A stretch of 64,000 nucleotides of DNA from Crossaster papposus (Eukaryota; Echinodermata; Asteroidea; Velatida; Solasteridae), in NCBI GenBank assembly GCA_037893245.1, contig JBAIAA010000806.1, positions 682,001 to 746,000 on the forward strand, written 5' to 3'. This document shows, in pieces, positions 47,301-60,500 of this stretch. The number at the start of each line of letters is the position of its first letter. Within the stretch, counting starts at the first letter, position 1. The notes under the pieces are model-generated. The model was not told where the DNA came from. It worked only from the letters and a program-made list of their open reading frames with translations, and made no database searches. The position numbers and the translations under genes were made by a program.

Positions 47301-49429
47301 CATATTTCTTATGCACACTTCTTTCCCTTTACATATTTAACTCGAGGGCTTGTTCCGACATCAGGTGTTTATTTCTTATGCACACTTCTTTCCCTTTACA
47401 TATTTCTTATGCACACTTCTTTCCCTTTACATATTTCTTATGCACACTTCTTTCCCTTTACATATTACTTATGCACACTTCTTTCCCTTTACATATTTCT
47501 TATGCACACTTCTTTCCCTTTACATATTTCTTATGCACACTTCTTTTCCTTTACATATTTCTTATGCACACTTCTTTCCCTTTACATATTTAACTCGAGG
47601 GCTTGTTCTGACATCAGGTGTTTATTTCTTATGCACACTTCTTTCCCTTTACATATTTATTATGCACACTTCTTTCCCTTTACATATTTCTTATGCACAC
47701 TTCTTTCCCTTTACATATTTCTTATGCACACTTCTTTCCCTTTTCATATTTCTTATGCACACTTCTTTCCCTTTACATATTTCTTATGCACACTTCTTTC
47801 CCTTTACATATTTAACTCGAGGGCTTGTTCCGACATCAGGTGTTTATTTCTTATGCACACTTCTTTCCCTTTACATATTTCTTATGCACACTTCTTTCCC
47901 TTTACATATTTCTTATGCACACTTCTTTCCCTTTACATATTTCTTATGCACACTTCTTTCCCTTTACATATTTCTTATGCACACTTCTTTCCCTTTACAT
48001 ATTTAACTCGAGGGCTTGTTCCGACATCAGGTGTTTATTTCTTATGCACACTTCTTTCCCTTTACATATTTCTTATGCACACTTCTTTCCCTTTACATAT
48101 TTCTTATGCACACTTCTTTCCCTTTACATATTTAACTCGAGGGCTTGTTCCGACATCAGGTGTTTATTTCTTATGCACACTTCTTTCCCTTTACATATTT
48201 CTTATGCACACTTCTTTCCCTTTACATATTTAACTCGAGGGCTTGTTCCGACATCAGGTGTTTATTTCTTATGCACACTTCTTTCCCTTTACATATTTCT
48301 TATGCACACTTCTTTCCCTTTACATATTTAACTCGAGGGCTTGTTCCGACATCAGGTGTTTATTTCTTATGCACACTTCTTTCCCTTTACATATTTCTTA
48401 TGCACACTTCTTTCCCTTTACATATTTCTTATGCACACTTCTTTCCCTTTACATATTTCTTATGCACACTTCTTTCCCTTTACATATTTCTTATGCACAC
48501 TTCTTTCCCTTTACATATTTAACTCGAGGGCTTGTTCCGACATCAGGTGTTTATTTCTTATGCACACTTCTTTCCCTTTACATATTTCTTATGCACACTT
48601 CGTTCCCTTTACATATTTCTTATGCACACTTCTTTCCCTTTACATATTTCTTATGCACACTTCTTTCCCTTTACAAATTTCTTATGCACACTTCTTTCCC
48701 TTTACATATTTCTTATGCACACTTCTTTCCCTTTACATATTTCTTATGCACACTTCTTTCCCTTTACATATTTAACTCGAGGGCTTGTTCCGACATCAGG
48801 TGTTTATTTCTTATGCACACTTCTTTCCCTTTACATATTTCTTATGCACACTTCTTTCCCTTTACATATTTAACTCGAGGGCTTGTTCCGACATCAGGTG
48901 TTTATTTCTTATGCACACTTCTTTCCCTTTACATATTTCTTATGCACACTTCTTTGCCTTTACATATTTCTTATGCACACTTCTTTCCCTTTACATATTT
49001 AACTCGAGGGCTTGTTCCGACATCAGGTGTTTATTTCTTATGCACACTTCTTTCCCTTTACATATTTCTTATGCACACTTCTTTCCCTTTACATATTTCT
49101 TATGCACACTTCTTTCCCTTTACATATTTAACTCGAGGGCTTGTTCCGACATCAGGTGTTTATTTCTTATGCACACTTCTTTCCCTTTACATATTTCTTA
49201 TGCACACTTCTTTCCCTTTACATATTTAACTCGAGGGCTTGTTCCGACATCAGGTGTTTATTTCTTATGCACACTTCTTTCCCTTTACATATTTCATATG
49301 CACACTTCTTTCCCTTTACATATTTCTTATGCACACTTCTTTCCCTTTACATATTTCTTATGCACACTTCTTTCCCTTTACATATTTCTTATGCACACTT
49401 CTTTCCCTTTACATATTTCTTATGCACAC
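26342..49429 (+). repeat. Satellite array, section 2 (3,097-bp and 11,423-bp higher-order repeats)
   Basis: The A and B units are the same as before, but B is frequent. From 27,467 the spacing counts run 10,6,5,4,3,1,1,4,6,2,1,1,4,6,2,2,2,1 and then begin again at 30,564, a 3,097-bp period. The larger block from 27,467 recurs from 38,890 (11,423 bp). Both starts carry the same rare CATCATGTG variant in the B insert, and several other B inserts match at the same offset. Point variants such as TATTACTTATG, TTCTGACATC and CTTTTCATATT mark equivalent places in each copy. Confidence 0.95.
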
Positions 49430-49632
49430 ATACAAGTGTGTAAAGGCCTTCGATCGTGGACGGGGTATTGTCCGACCGTCTTCCCTCTTTTGTTTATACT
49501 CTAACGTTTTTTGATGATCGCCATAGGATTTGTACACGGGAAAAGATCGTGGACGTTTTGTCAATCGTGGACCCATTGTTTGACTCCCAATTCTTTTGTC
49601 CGACGACCACGATTGCCGGTCAATACAAACGC
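49430..49632 (+). other. 203-bp non-satellite island inside the array
   Basis: The array stops after TTATGCACAC at 49,429 and resumes in the same register with TTCTTTCCC at 49,633. The insert contains three ATCGTGGAC motifs and a related CGACCACGATTG, plus GTCCGACCG and GTCCGACGACC. It has no terminal inverted repeat, no clear target duplication and no coding frame of its own. Confidence 0.85.
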
Positions 49633-51532
49633 TTCTTTCCCTTTACATATTTCTTATGCACACTTCTTTCCCTTTACATATTTCTTATGCACACTTCTTT
49701 CCCTTTACATATTTCTTATGCACACTTCTTTCCCTTTACATATTTCTTATGCACACTTCTTTCCCTTTACATATTTCTTATGCACACTTCTTTCCCTTTA
49801 CATATTTAACTCGAGGGCTTGTTCCGACATCAGGTGTTTATTTCTTATGCACACTTCTTTCCCTTTACATATTTCTTATGCACACTTCTTTCCCTTTACA
49901 TATTTCTTATGCACACTTCTTTCCCTTTACATATTACTTATGCACACTTCTTTCCCTTTACATATTTCTTATGCACACTTCTTTCCCTTTACATATTTCT
50001 TATGCACACTTCTTTCCCTTTACATATTTCTTATGCACACTTCTTTCCCTTTACATATTTAACTCGAGGGCTTGTTCTGACATCAGGTGTTTATTTCTTA
50101 TGCACACTTCTTTCCCTTTACATATTTCTTATGCACACTTCTTTCCCTTTACATATTTCTTATGCACACTTCTTTCCCTTTACATATTTCTTATGCACAC
50201 TTCTTTCCCTTTACATATTTCTTATGCACACTTCTTTCCCTTTACATATTTAACTCGAGGGCTTGTTCCGACATCAGGTGTTTATTTCTTATGCACACTT
50301 CTTTCCCTTTACATATTTCTTATGCACACTTCTTTCCCTTTACATATTTCTTATGCACACTTCTTTCCCTTTACATATTTCTTATGCACACTTCTTTCCC
50401 TTTACATATTTCTTATGCACACTTCTTTCCCTTTACATATTTAACTCGTGGGCTTGTTCCGACATCAGGTGTTTATTTCTTATGCACACTTCTTTCCCTT
50501 TACATATTTCTTATGCACACTTCTTTCCCTTTACATATTTCTTATGCACACTTCTTTCCCTTTACATATTTCTTATGCACACTTCTTTCCCTTTACATAT
50601 TTCTTATGCACACTTCTTTCCCTTTACATATTTCTTATGCACACTTCTTTCCCTTTACATATTTCTTATGCACACTTCTTTCCCTTTACATATTTCTTAT
50701 GCATACTTCTTTCCCTTTACATATTTAACTCGAGGGCTTGTTCCGACATCAGGTGTTTATTTCTTATGCACACTTCTTTCCCTTTACATATTTCTTATGC
50801 ACACTTCTTTCCCTTTACATATTTCTTATGCACACTTCTTTCCGTTTACATATTTCTTATGCACACTTCTTTCCCTTTACATATTTAACTCGAGGGCTTG
50901 TTCCGACATCAGGTGTTTATTTCTTATGCACACTTCTTTCCCTTTACATATTTCTTATGCACACTTATTTCCCTTTACATATTTCTTATGCACACTTCTT
51001 TCCGTTTACATATTTAACTCGAGGGCTTGTTCCGACATCAGGTGTTTATTTCTTATTCACACTTCTTTCCCTTTACATATTTCTTATGCACACTTCTTTC
51101 CCTTTACATATTTCTTATGCACACTTCTTTCCCTTTACATATTTAACTCGAGGGCTTGTTCCGACATCAGGTGTTTATTTCTTATGCACACTTCTTTCCC
51201 TTTACATATTTCTTATGCACACTTCTTTCCCTTTACATATTTCTTATGCACACTTCTTTCCCTTTACATATTTCTTATGCACACTTCTTTCCCTTTACAT
51301 ATTTCTTATGCACACTTCTTTCCCTTTACATATTTCTTATGCACACTTCTTTCCCTTTACATATTTCTTATGCACACTTCTTTCCCTTTACATATTTCTT
51401 ATGCACACTTCTTTCCCTTTACATATTTCTTATGCACACTTCTTTCCCTTTACATATTTCTTATGCACACTTCTTTCCCTTTACATATTTCTTATGCACA
51501 CTTCTTTCCCTTTACATATTTAACTCGAGGGC
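49633..51532 (+). repeat. Satellite array, section 3 (mixed A and B units)
   Basis: The same 31-bp and 67-bp units continue after the island. It holds scattered single-base variants (ACTCGTGGG near 50,445, TTCCGTTTAC near 50,840 and 51,000, TTATTCACAC near 51,055). B inserts remain fairly frequent. No long-period repetition was worked out for this short section. Confidence 0.9.
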
Positions 51533-54500
51533 TTGTTCCGCGGCAGGTGTTTATTTCTTATGCACACTTCTTTCCCTTTACATATTTCTTATGCACACTT
51601 CTTTCCCTTTACATATTTCTTATGCACACTTCTTTCCCTTTACATATTTCTTATGCACACTTCTTTCCCTTTACATATTTCTTATGCACACTTCTTTCCC
51701 TTTACATATTTCTTATGCACACTTCTTTCCCTTTACATATTTCTTATGCACACTTCTTTCCCTTTACATATTTCTTATGCACACTTCTTTCCCTTTACAT
51801 ATTTCTTATGCACACTTCTTTCCCTTTACATATTTCTTATGCACACTTCTTTCCCTTTACATATTTCTTATGCACACTTCTTTCCATTTACATATTTCTT
51901 ATGCACACTTCTTTCCCTTTACATATTTCTTATGCACACTTCTTTCCCTTTACATATTTAACTCGAGGGCTTGTTCCGACATCAGGTGTTTATTTCTTAT
52001 GCACACTTCTTTCCCTTTACATATTTCTTATGCACACTTCTTTCCCTTTACATATTTCTTATGCACACTTCTTTCCCTTTACATATTTCTTATGCACACT
52101 TCTTTCCCTTTACATATTTCTTATGCACACTTCTTTCCCTTTACATATTTCTTATGCACACTTCTTTCCCTTTACATATTTCTTATACACACTTCTTTCC
52201 CTTTACATATTTCTTATGCACACTTCTTTCCCTTTACATTTTTCTTATGCACACTTCTTTCCCTTTACATATTTCTTATGCACACTTCTTTCCCTTTACA
52301 TATTTAACTCGAGGGCTTGTTCCGACATCAGGTGTTTATTTCTTATGCACACTTCTTTCCCTTTACATATTTCTTATGCACACTTCTTTCCCTTTACATA
52401 TTTCTTATGCACACTTCTTTCCCTTTACATATTTCTTATGCACACTTCTTTCCCTTTACATATTTCTTATGCACACTTCTTTCCCTTTACATATTTCTTA
52501 TGCACACTTCTTTCCCTTTACATATTTCTTATGCACACTTCTTTCCCTTTACATATTTCTTATGCACACTTCTTTCCCTTTACATATTTCTTATGCACAC
52601 TTCTTTCCCTTTACATATTTCTTATGCACACTTCTTTCCCTTTACATATTTAACTCGAGGGCTTGTTCCGACATCAGGTGTTTATTTCTTATGCACACTT
52701 CTTTCCCTTTACATATTTCTTATGCACACTTCTTTCCCTTTACATATTTCTTATGCACACTTCTTTCCCTTTACATATTTCTTATGCACACTTCTTTCCC
52801 TTTACATATTTCTTATGCACACTTCTTTCCCTTTACATATTTCTTATGCACACTTCTTTCCCTTTACATATTTCTTATGCACACTTCTTTCCCTTTACAT
52901 ATTTCTTATGCACACTTCTTTCCCTTTACATATTTCTTATGCACACTTCTTTCCCTTTACATATTTCTTATGCACACTTCTTTCCCTTTACATATTTCTT
53001 ATGCACACTTCTTTCCCTTTACATATTTAACTCGAGGGCTTGTTCCGACATCAGGTGTTTATTTCTTATGCACACTTCTTTCCCTTTACATATTTCTTAT
53101 GCACACTTCTTTCCCTTTACATATTTCTTATGCACACTTCTTTCCCTTTACATATTTCTTATGCACACTTCTTTCCCTTTACATATTTCTTATGCACACT
53201 TCTTTCCCTTTACATATTTCTTATGCACACTTCTTTCCCTTTACATATTTCTTATGCACACTTCTTTCCCTTTACATATTTCTTATGCACACTTCTTTCC
53301 CTTTACATATTTCTTATGCACACTTCTTTCCCTTTACATATTTCTTATGCACACTTCTTTCCCTTTATATGTTTCTTATGCACACTTCTTTCCCTTTACA
53401 TATTTCTTATGCACACTTCTTTCCCTTTACATATTTCTTATGCACACTTCTTTCCCTTTACATATTTCTTATGCACACTTCTTTCCCTTTACATATTTCT
53501 TATGCACACTTCTTTCCCTTTACATATTTCTTATGCACACTTCTTTCCCTTTACATATTTCTTATGCACACTTCTTTCCCTTTACATATTTCTTATGCAG
53601 ACTTCTTTCCCTTTACATATTTCTTATGCACACTTCTTTCCCTTTACATATTTCTTATGCACACTTCTTTCCCTTTACATATTTCTTATGCACACTTCTT
53701 TCCCTTTACATATTTCTTATGCACACTTCTTTCCCTTTACATATTTCTTATGCACACTTCTTTCCCTTTACATATTTCTTATGCACACTTCTTTCCCTTT
53801 ACATATTTCTTATGCACACTTCTTTCCCTTTACATATTTCTTATGCACACTTCTTTCCCTTTACATATTTCTTATGCACACTTCTTTCCCTTTACATATT
53901 TCTTATGCACACTTCTTTCCCTTTACATATTTCTTATGCACACTTCTTTCCCTTTACATATTTCTTATGCACACTTCTTTCCCTTTACATATTTCTTATG
54001 CACACTTCTTTCCCTTTACATATTTCTTATGCACACTTCTTTCCCTTTACATATTTCTTATGCACACTTCTTTCCCTTTACATATTTCTTATGCACACTT
54101 CTTTCCCTTTACATATTTCTTATGCACACTTCTTTTCCTTTACATATTTCTTATGCACACTTCTTTCCTTTTACATATTTCTTATGCACACTTCTTTCCC
54201 TTTACATATTTCTTATGCACACTTCTTTCCCTTTACATATTTCTTATGCACACTTCTTTCCCTTTACATATTTCTTATGCACACTTCTTTCCCTTTACAT
54301 ATTTCTTATGCACACTTCTTTCCCTTTACATATTTCTTATGCACACTTCTTTCCCTTTACATATTTCTTATGCACACTTCTTTCCCTTTACATATTTCTT
54401 ATGCACACTTCTTTCCCTTTACATATTTCTTATGCACACTTCTTTCTCTTTACATATTTCTTATGCACACTTCTTTCCCTTTACATATTTCTTATGCACA

Positions 54501-57500
54501 CTTCTTTCCCTTTACATATTTCTTATGCACACTTCTTTCCCTTTACATATTTCTTATGCACACTTCTTTCCCTTTACATATTTCTTATGCACACTTCTTT
54601 CCCTTTATATATTTCTTATGCACACTTCTTTCCCTTTACATATTTCTTATGCACACTTCTTTCCCTTTACATATTTCTTATGCACACTTCTTTCCCTTTA
54701 CATATTTCTTATGCACACTTCTTTCCCTTTACATATTTCTTATGCACACTTCTTTCCTTTTACATATTTCTTATGCACACTTCTTTCCCTTTACATATTT
54801 CTTATGCACACTTCTTTCCCTTTACATATTTCTTATGCACACTTCTTTCCCTTTACATATTTCTTATGCACACTTCTTTCCCTTTACATATTTCTTATGC
54901 ACACTTCTTTCCCTTTACATATTTCTTATGCACACTTCTTTCCCTTTACATATTTCTTATGCAGACTTCTTTCCCTTTACATATTTCTTATGCACACTTC
55001 TTTCCCTTTACATATTTCTTATGCACACTTCTTTCCCTTTACATATTTCTTATGCACACTTCTTTCCCTTTACATATTTCTTATGCACACTTCTTTCCCT
55101 TTACATATTTCTTATGCACACTTCTTTCCCTTTACATATTTCTTATGCACACTTCTTTCCCTTTACATATTTCTTATGCACACTTCTTTCCCTTTACATA
55201 TTTCTTATGCACACTTCTTTCCCTTTACATATTTCTTATGCACACTTCTTTCCCTTTACATATTTCTTATGCACACTTCTTTCCCTTTACATATTTCTTA
55301 TGCACACTTCTTTCCCTTTACATATTTCTTATGCACACTTCTTTCCCTTTACATATTTCTTATGCACACTTCTTTCCCTTTACATATTTCTTATGCACAC
55401 TTCTTTCCCTTTACATATTTCTTATGCACACTTCTTTCCCTTTACATATTTCTTATGCACACTTCTTTCCCTTTACATATTTCTTATGCACACTTCTTTC
55501 CCTTTACATATTTCTTATGCACACTTCTTTTCCTTTACATATTTCTTATGCACACTTCTTTCCTTTTACATATTTCTTATGCACACTTCTTTCCCTTTAC
55601 ATATTTCTTATGCACACTTCTTTCCCTTTACATATTTCTTATGCACACTTCTTTCCCTTTACATATTTCTTATGCACACTTCTTTCCCTTTACATATTTC
55701 TTATGCACACTTCTTTCCCTTTACATATTTCTTATGCACACTTCTTTCCCTTTACATATTTCTTATGCACACTTCTTTCCCTTTACATATTTCTTATGCA
55801 CACTTCTTTCCCTTTACATATTTCTTATGCACACTTCTTTCCCTTTACATATTTCTTATGCACACTTCTTTCCCTTTACATATTTCTTATGCACACTTCT
55901 TTCCCTTTATATATTTCTTATGCACACTTCTTTCCCTTTACATATTTCTTATGCACACTTCTTTCCCTTTACATATTTCTTATGCACACTTCTTTCCCTT
56001 TACATATTTCTTATGCACACTTCTTTCCCTTTACATATTTCTTATGCACACTTCTTTCCCTTTACATATTTCTTATGCACACTTCTTTCCCTTTACATAT
56101 TTCTTATGCACACTTCTTTCCCTTTACATATTTCTTATGCACACTTCTTTCCCTTTACATATTTAACTCGAGGGCTTGTTCCGACATCAGGTGTCTATTT
56201 CTTATGCACACTTCTTTCCCTTTACATATTTCTTATGCACACTTCTTTCCCTTTACATATTTCTTATGCACACTTCTTTCCCTTTACATATTTCTTATGC
56301 ACACTTCTTTCCCTTTACATATTTCTTATGCACACTTCTTTCCCTTTACATATTTCTTATGCACACTTCTTTCCCTTTACATATTTCTTATGCACACTTC
56401 TTTCCCTTTACATATTTCTTATGCACACTTCTTTCCCTTTACATATTTCTTATGCACACTTCTTTCCCTTTACATATTTCTTATGCACACTTCTTTCCCT
56501 TTACATATTTCTTATGCACACTTCTTTCCCTTTACATATTTCTTATGCACACTTCTTTCCCTTTACATATTTCTTATGCACACTTCTTTCCCTTTACATA
56601 TTTCTTATGCACACTTCTTTCCCTTTACATATTTCTTATGCACACTTCTTTCCCTTTACATATTTCTTATGCACACTTCTTTTCCTTTACATATTTCTTA
56701 TGCACACTTCTTTCCTTTTACATATTTCTTATGCACACTTCTTTCCCTTTACATATTTCTTATGCACACTTCTTTCCCTTTACATATTTCTTATGCACAC
56801 TTCTTTCCCTTTACATATTTCTTATGCACACTTCTTTCCCTTTACATATTTCTTATGCACACTTCTTTCCCTTTACATATTTCTTATGCACACTTCTTTC
56901 CCTTTACATATTTCTTATGCACACTTCTTTCCCTTTACATATTTCTTATGCACACTTCTTTCCCTTTACATATTTCTTATGCACACTTCTTTCCCTTTAC
57001 ATATTTCTTATGCACACTTCTTTCCCTTTACATATTTCTTATGCACACTTCTTTCCCTTTACATATTTCTTATGCACACTTCTTTCCCTTTACATATTTC
57101 TTATGCACACTTCTTTCCCTTTACATATTTCTTATGCACACTTCTTTCCCTTTACATATTTCTTATGCACACTTCTTTCCCTTTACATATTTCTTATGCA
57201 CACTTCTTTCCCTTTACATATTTCTTATGCACACTTCTTTCCCTTTACATATTTAACTCGAGGGCTTGTTCCGCGGCAGGTGTTTATTTCTTATGCACAC
57301 TTCTTTCCCTTTACATATTTCTTATGCACACTTCTTTCCCTTTACATATTTCTTATGCACACTTCTTTCCCTTTACATATTTCTTATGCACACTTCTTTC
57401 CCTTTACATATTTCTTATGCACACTTCTTTCCCTTTACATATTTCTTATGCACACTTCTTTCCCTTTACATATTTCTTATGCACACTTCTTTCCCTTTAC

Positions 57501-60500
57501 ATATTTCTTATGCACACTTCTTTCCCTTTACATATTTCTTATGCACACTTCTTTCCCTTTACATATTTCTTATGCACACTTCTTTCCCTTTACATATTTC
57601 TTATGCACACTTCTTTCCCTTTACATATTTCTTATGCACACTTCTTTCCCTTTACATATTTCTTATGCACACTTCTTTCCCTTTACATATTTCTTATGCA
57701 CACTTCTTTCCCTTTACATATTTCTTATGCACACTTCTTTCCCTTTACATATTTCTTATGCACACTTCTTTCCCTTTACATATTTCTTATGCACACTTCT
57801 TTCCCTTTACATATTTCTTATGCACACTTCTTTCCCTTTACATATTTCTTATGCACACTTCTTTCCCTTTACATATTTAACTCGAGGGCTTGTTCCGCGG
57901 CAGGTGTTTATTTCTTATGCACACTTCTTTCCCTTTACATATTTCTTATGCACACTTCTTTCCCTTTACATATTTCTTATGCACACTTCTTTCCCTTTAC
58001 ATATTTCTTATGCACACTTCTTTCCCTTTACATATTTCTTATGCACACTTCTTTCCCTTTACATATTTCTTATGCACACTTCTTTCCCTTTACATATTTC
58101 TTATGCACACTTCTTTCCCTTTACATATTTCTTATGCACACTTCTTTCCCTTTACATATTTCTTATGCACACTTCTTTCCCTTTACATATTTCTTATGCA
58201 CACTTCTTTCCCTTTACATATTTCTTATGCACACTTCTTTCCATTTACATATTTCTTATGCACACTTCTTTCCCTTTACATATTTCTTATGCACACTTCT
58301 TTCCCTTTACATATTTAACTCGAGGGCTTGTTCCGACATCAGGTGTTTATTTCTTATGCACACTTCTTTCCCTTTACATATTTCTTATGCACACTTCTTT
58401 CCCTTTACATATTTCTTATGCACACTTCTTTCCCTTTACATATTTCTTATGCACACTTCTTTCCCTTTACATATTTCTTATGCACACTTCTTTCCCTTTA
58501 CATATTTCTTATGCACACTTCTTTCCCTTTACATATTTCTTATACACACTTCTTTCCCTTTACATATTTCTTATGCACACTTCTTTCCCTTTACATTTTT
58601 CTTATGCACACTTCTTTCCCTTTACATATTTCTTATGCACACTTCTTTCCCTTTACATATTTAACTCGAGGGCTTGTTCCGACATCAGGTGTTTATTTCT
58701 TATGCACACTTCTTTCCCTTTACATATTTCTTATGCACACTTCTTTCCCTTTACATATTTCTTATGCACACTTCTTTCCCTTTACATATTTCTTATGCAC
58801 ACTTCTTTCCCTTTACATATTTCTTATGCACACTTCTTTCCCTTTACATATTTCTTATGCACACTTCTTTCCCTTTACATATTTCTTATGCACACTTCTT
58901 TCCCTTTACATATTTCTTATGCACACTTCTTTCCCTTTACATATTTCTTATGCACACTTCTTTCCCTTTACATATTTCTTATGCACACTTCTTTCCCTTT
59001 ACATATTTAACTCGAGGGCTTGTTCCGACATCAGGTGTTTATTTCTTATGCACACTTCTTTCCCTTTACATATTTCTTATGCACACTTCTTTCCCTTTAC
59101 ATATTTCTTATGCACACTTCTTTCCCTTTACATATTTCTTATGCACACTTCTTTCCCTTTACATATTTCTTATGCACACTTCTTTCCCTTTACATATTTC
59201 TTATGCACACTTCTTTCCCTTTACATATTTCTTATGCACACTTCTTTCCCTTTACATATTTCTTATGCACACTTCTTTCCCTTTACATATTTCTTATGCA
59301 CACTTCTTTCCCTTTACATATTTCTTATGCACACTTCTTTCCCTTTACATATTTCTTATGCACACTTCTTTCCCTTTACATATTTAACTCGAGGGCTTGT
59401 TCCGACATCAGGTGTTTATTTCTTATGCACACTTCTTTCCCTTTACATATTTCTTATGCACACTTCTTTCCCTTTACATATTTCTTATGCACACTTCTTT
59501 CCCTTTACATATTTCTTATGCACACTTCTTTCCCTTTACATATTTCTTATGCACACTTCTTTCCCTTTACATATTTCTTATGCACACTTCTTTCCCTTTA
59601 CATATTTCTTATGCACACTTCTTTCCCTTTACATATTTCTTATGCACACTTCTTTCCCTTTACATATTTCTTATGCACACTTCTTTCCCTTTACATATTT
59701 CTTATGCACACTTCTTTCCCTTTATATATTTCTTATGCACACTTCTTTCCCTTTACATATTTCTTATGCACACTTCTTTCCCTTTACATATTTCTTATGC
59801 ACACTTCTTTCCCTTTACATATTTCTTATGCACACTTCTTTCCCTTTACATATTTCTTATGCACACTTCTTTCCCTTTACATATTTCTTATGCACACTTC
59901 TTTCCCTTTACATATTTCTTATGCACACTTCTTTCCCTTTACATATTTCTTATGCAGACTTCTTTCCCTTTACATATTTCTTATGCACACTTCTTTCCCT
60001 TTACATATTTCTTATGCACACTTCTTTCCCTTTACATATTTCTTATGCACACTTCTTTCCCTTTACATATTTCTTATGCACACTTCTTTCCCTTTACATA
60101 TTTCTTATGCACACTTCTTTCCCTTTACATATTTCTTATGCACACTTCTTTCCCTTTACATATTTCTTATGCACACTTCTTTCCCTTTACATATTTCTTA
60201 TGCACACTTCTTTCCCTTTACATATTTCTTATGCACACTTCTTTCCCTTTACATATTTCTTATGCACACTTCTTTCCCTTTACATATTTCTTATGCACAC
60301 TTCTTTCCCTTTACATATTTCTTATGCACACTTCTTTCCCTTTACATATTTCTTATGCACACTTCTTTCCCTTTACATATTTCTTATGCACACTTCTTTC
60401 CCTTTACATATTTCTTATGCACACTTCTTTCCCTTTACATATTTCTTATGCACACTTCTTTCCCTTTACATATTTCTTATGCACACTTCTTTCCCTTTAC

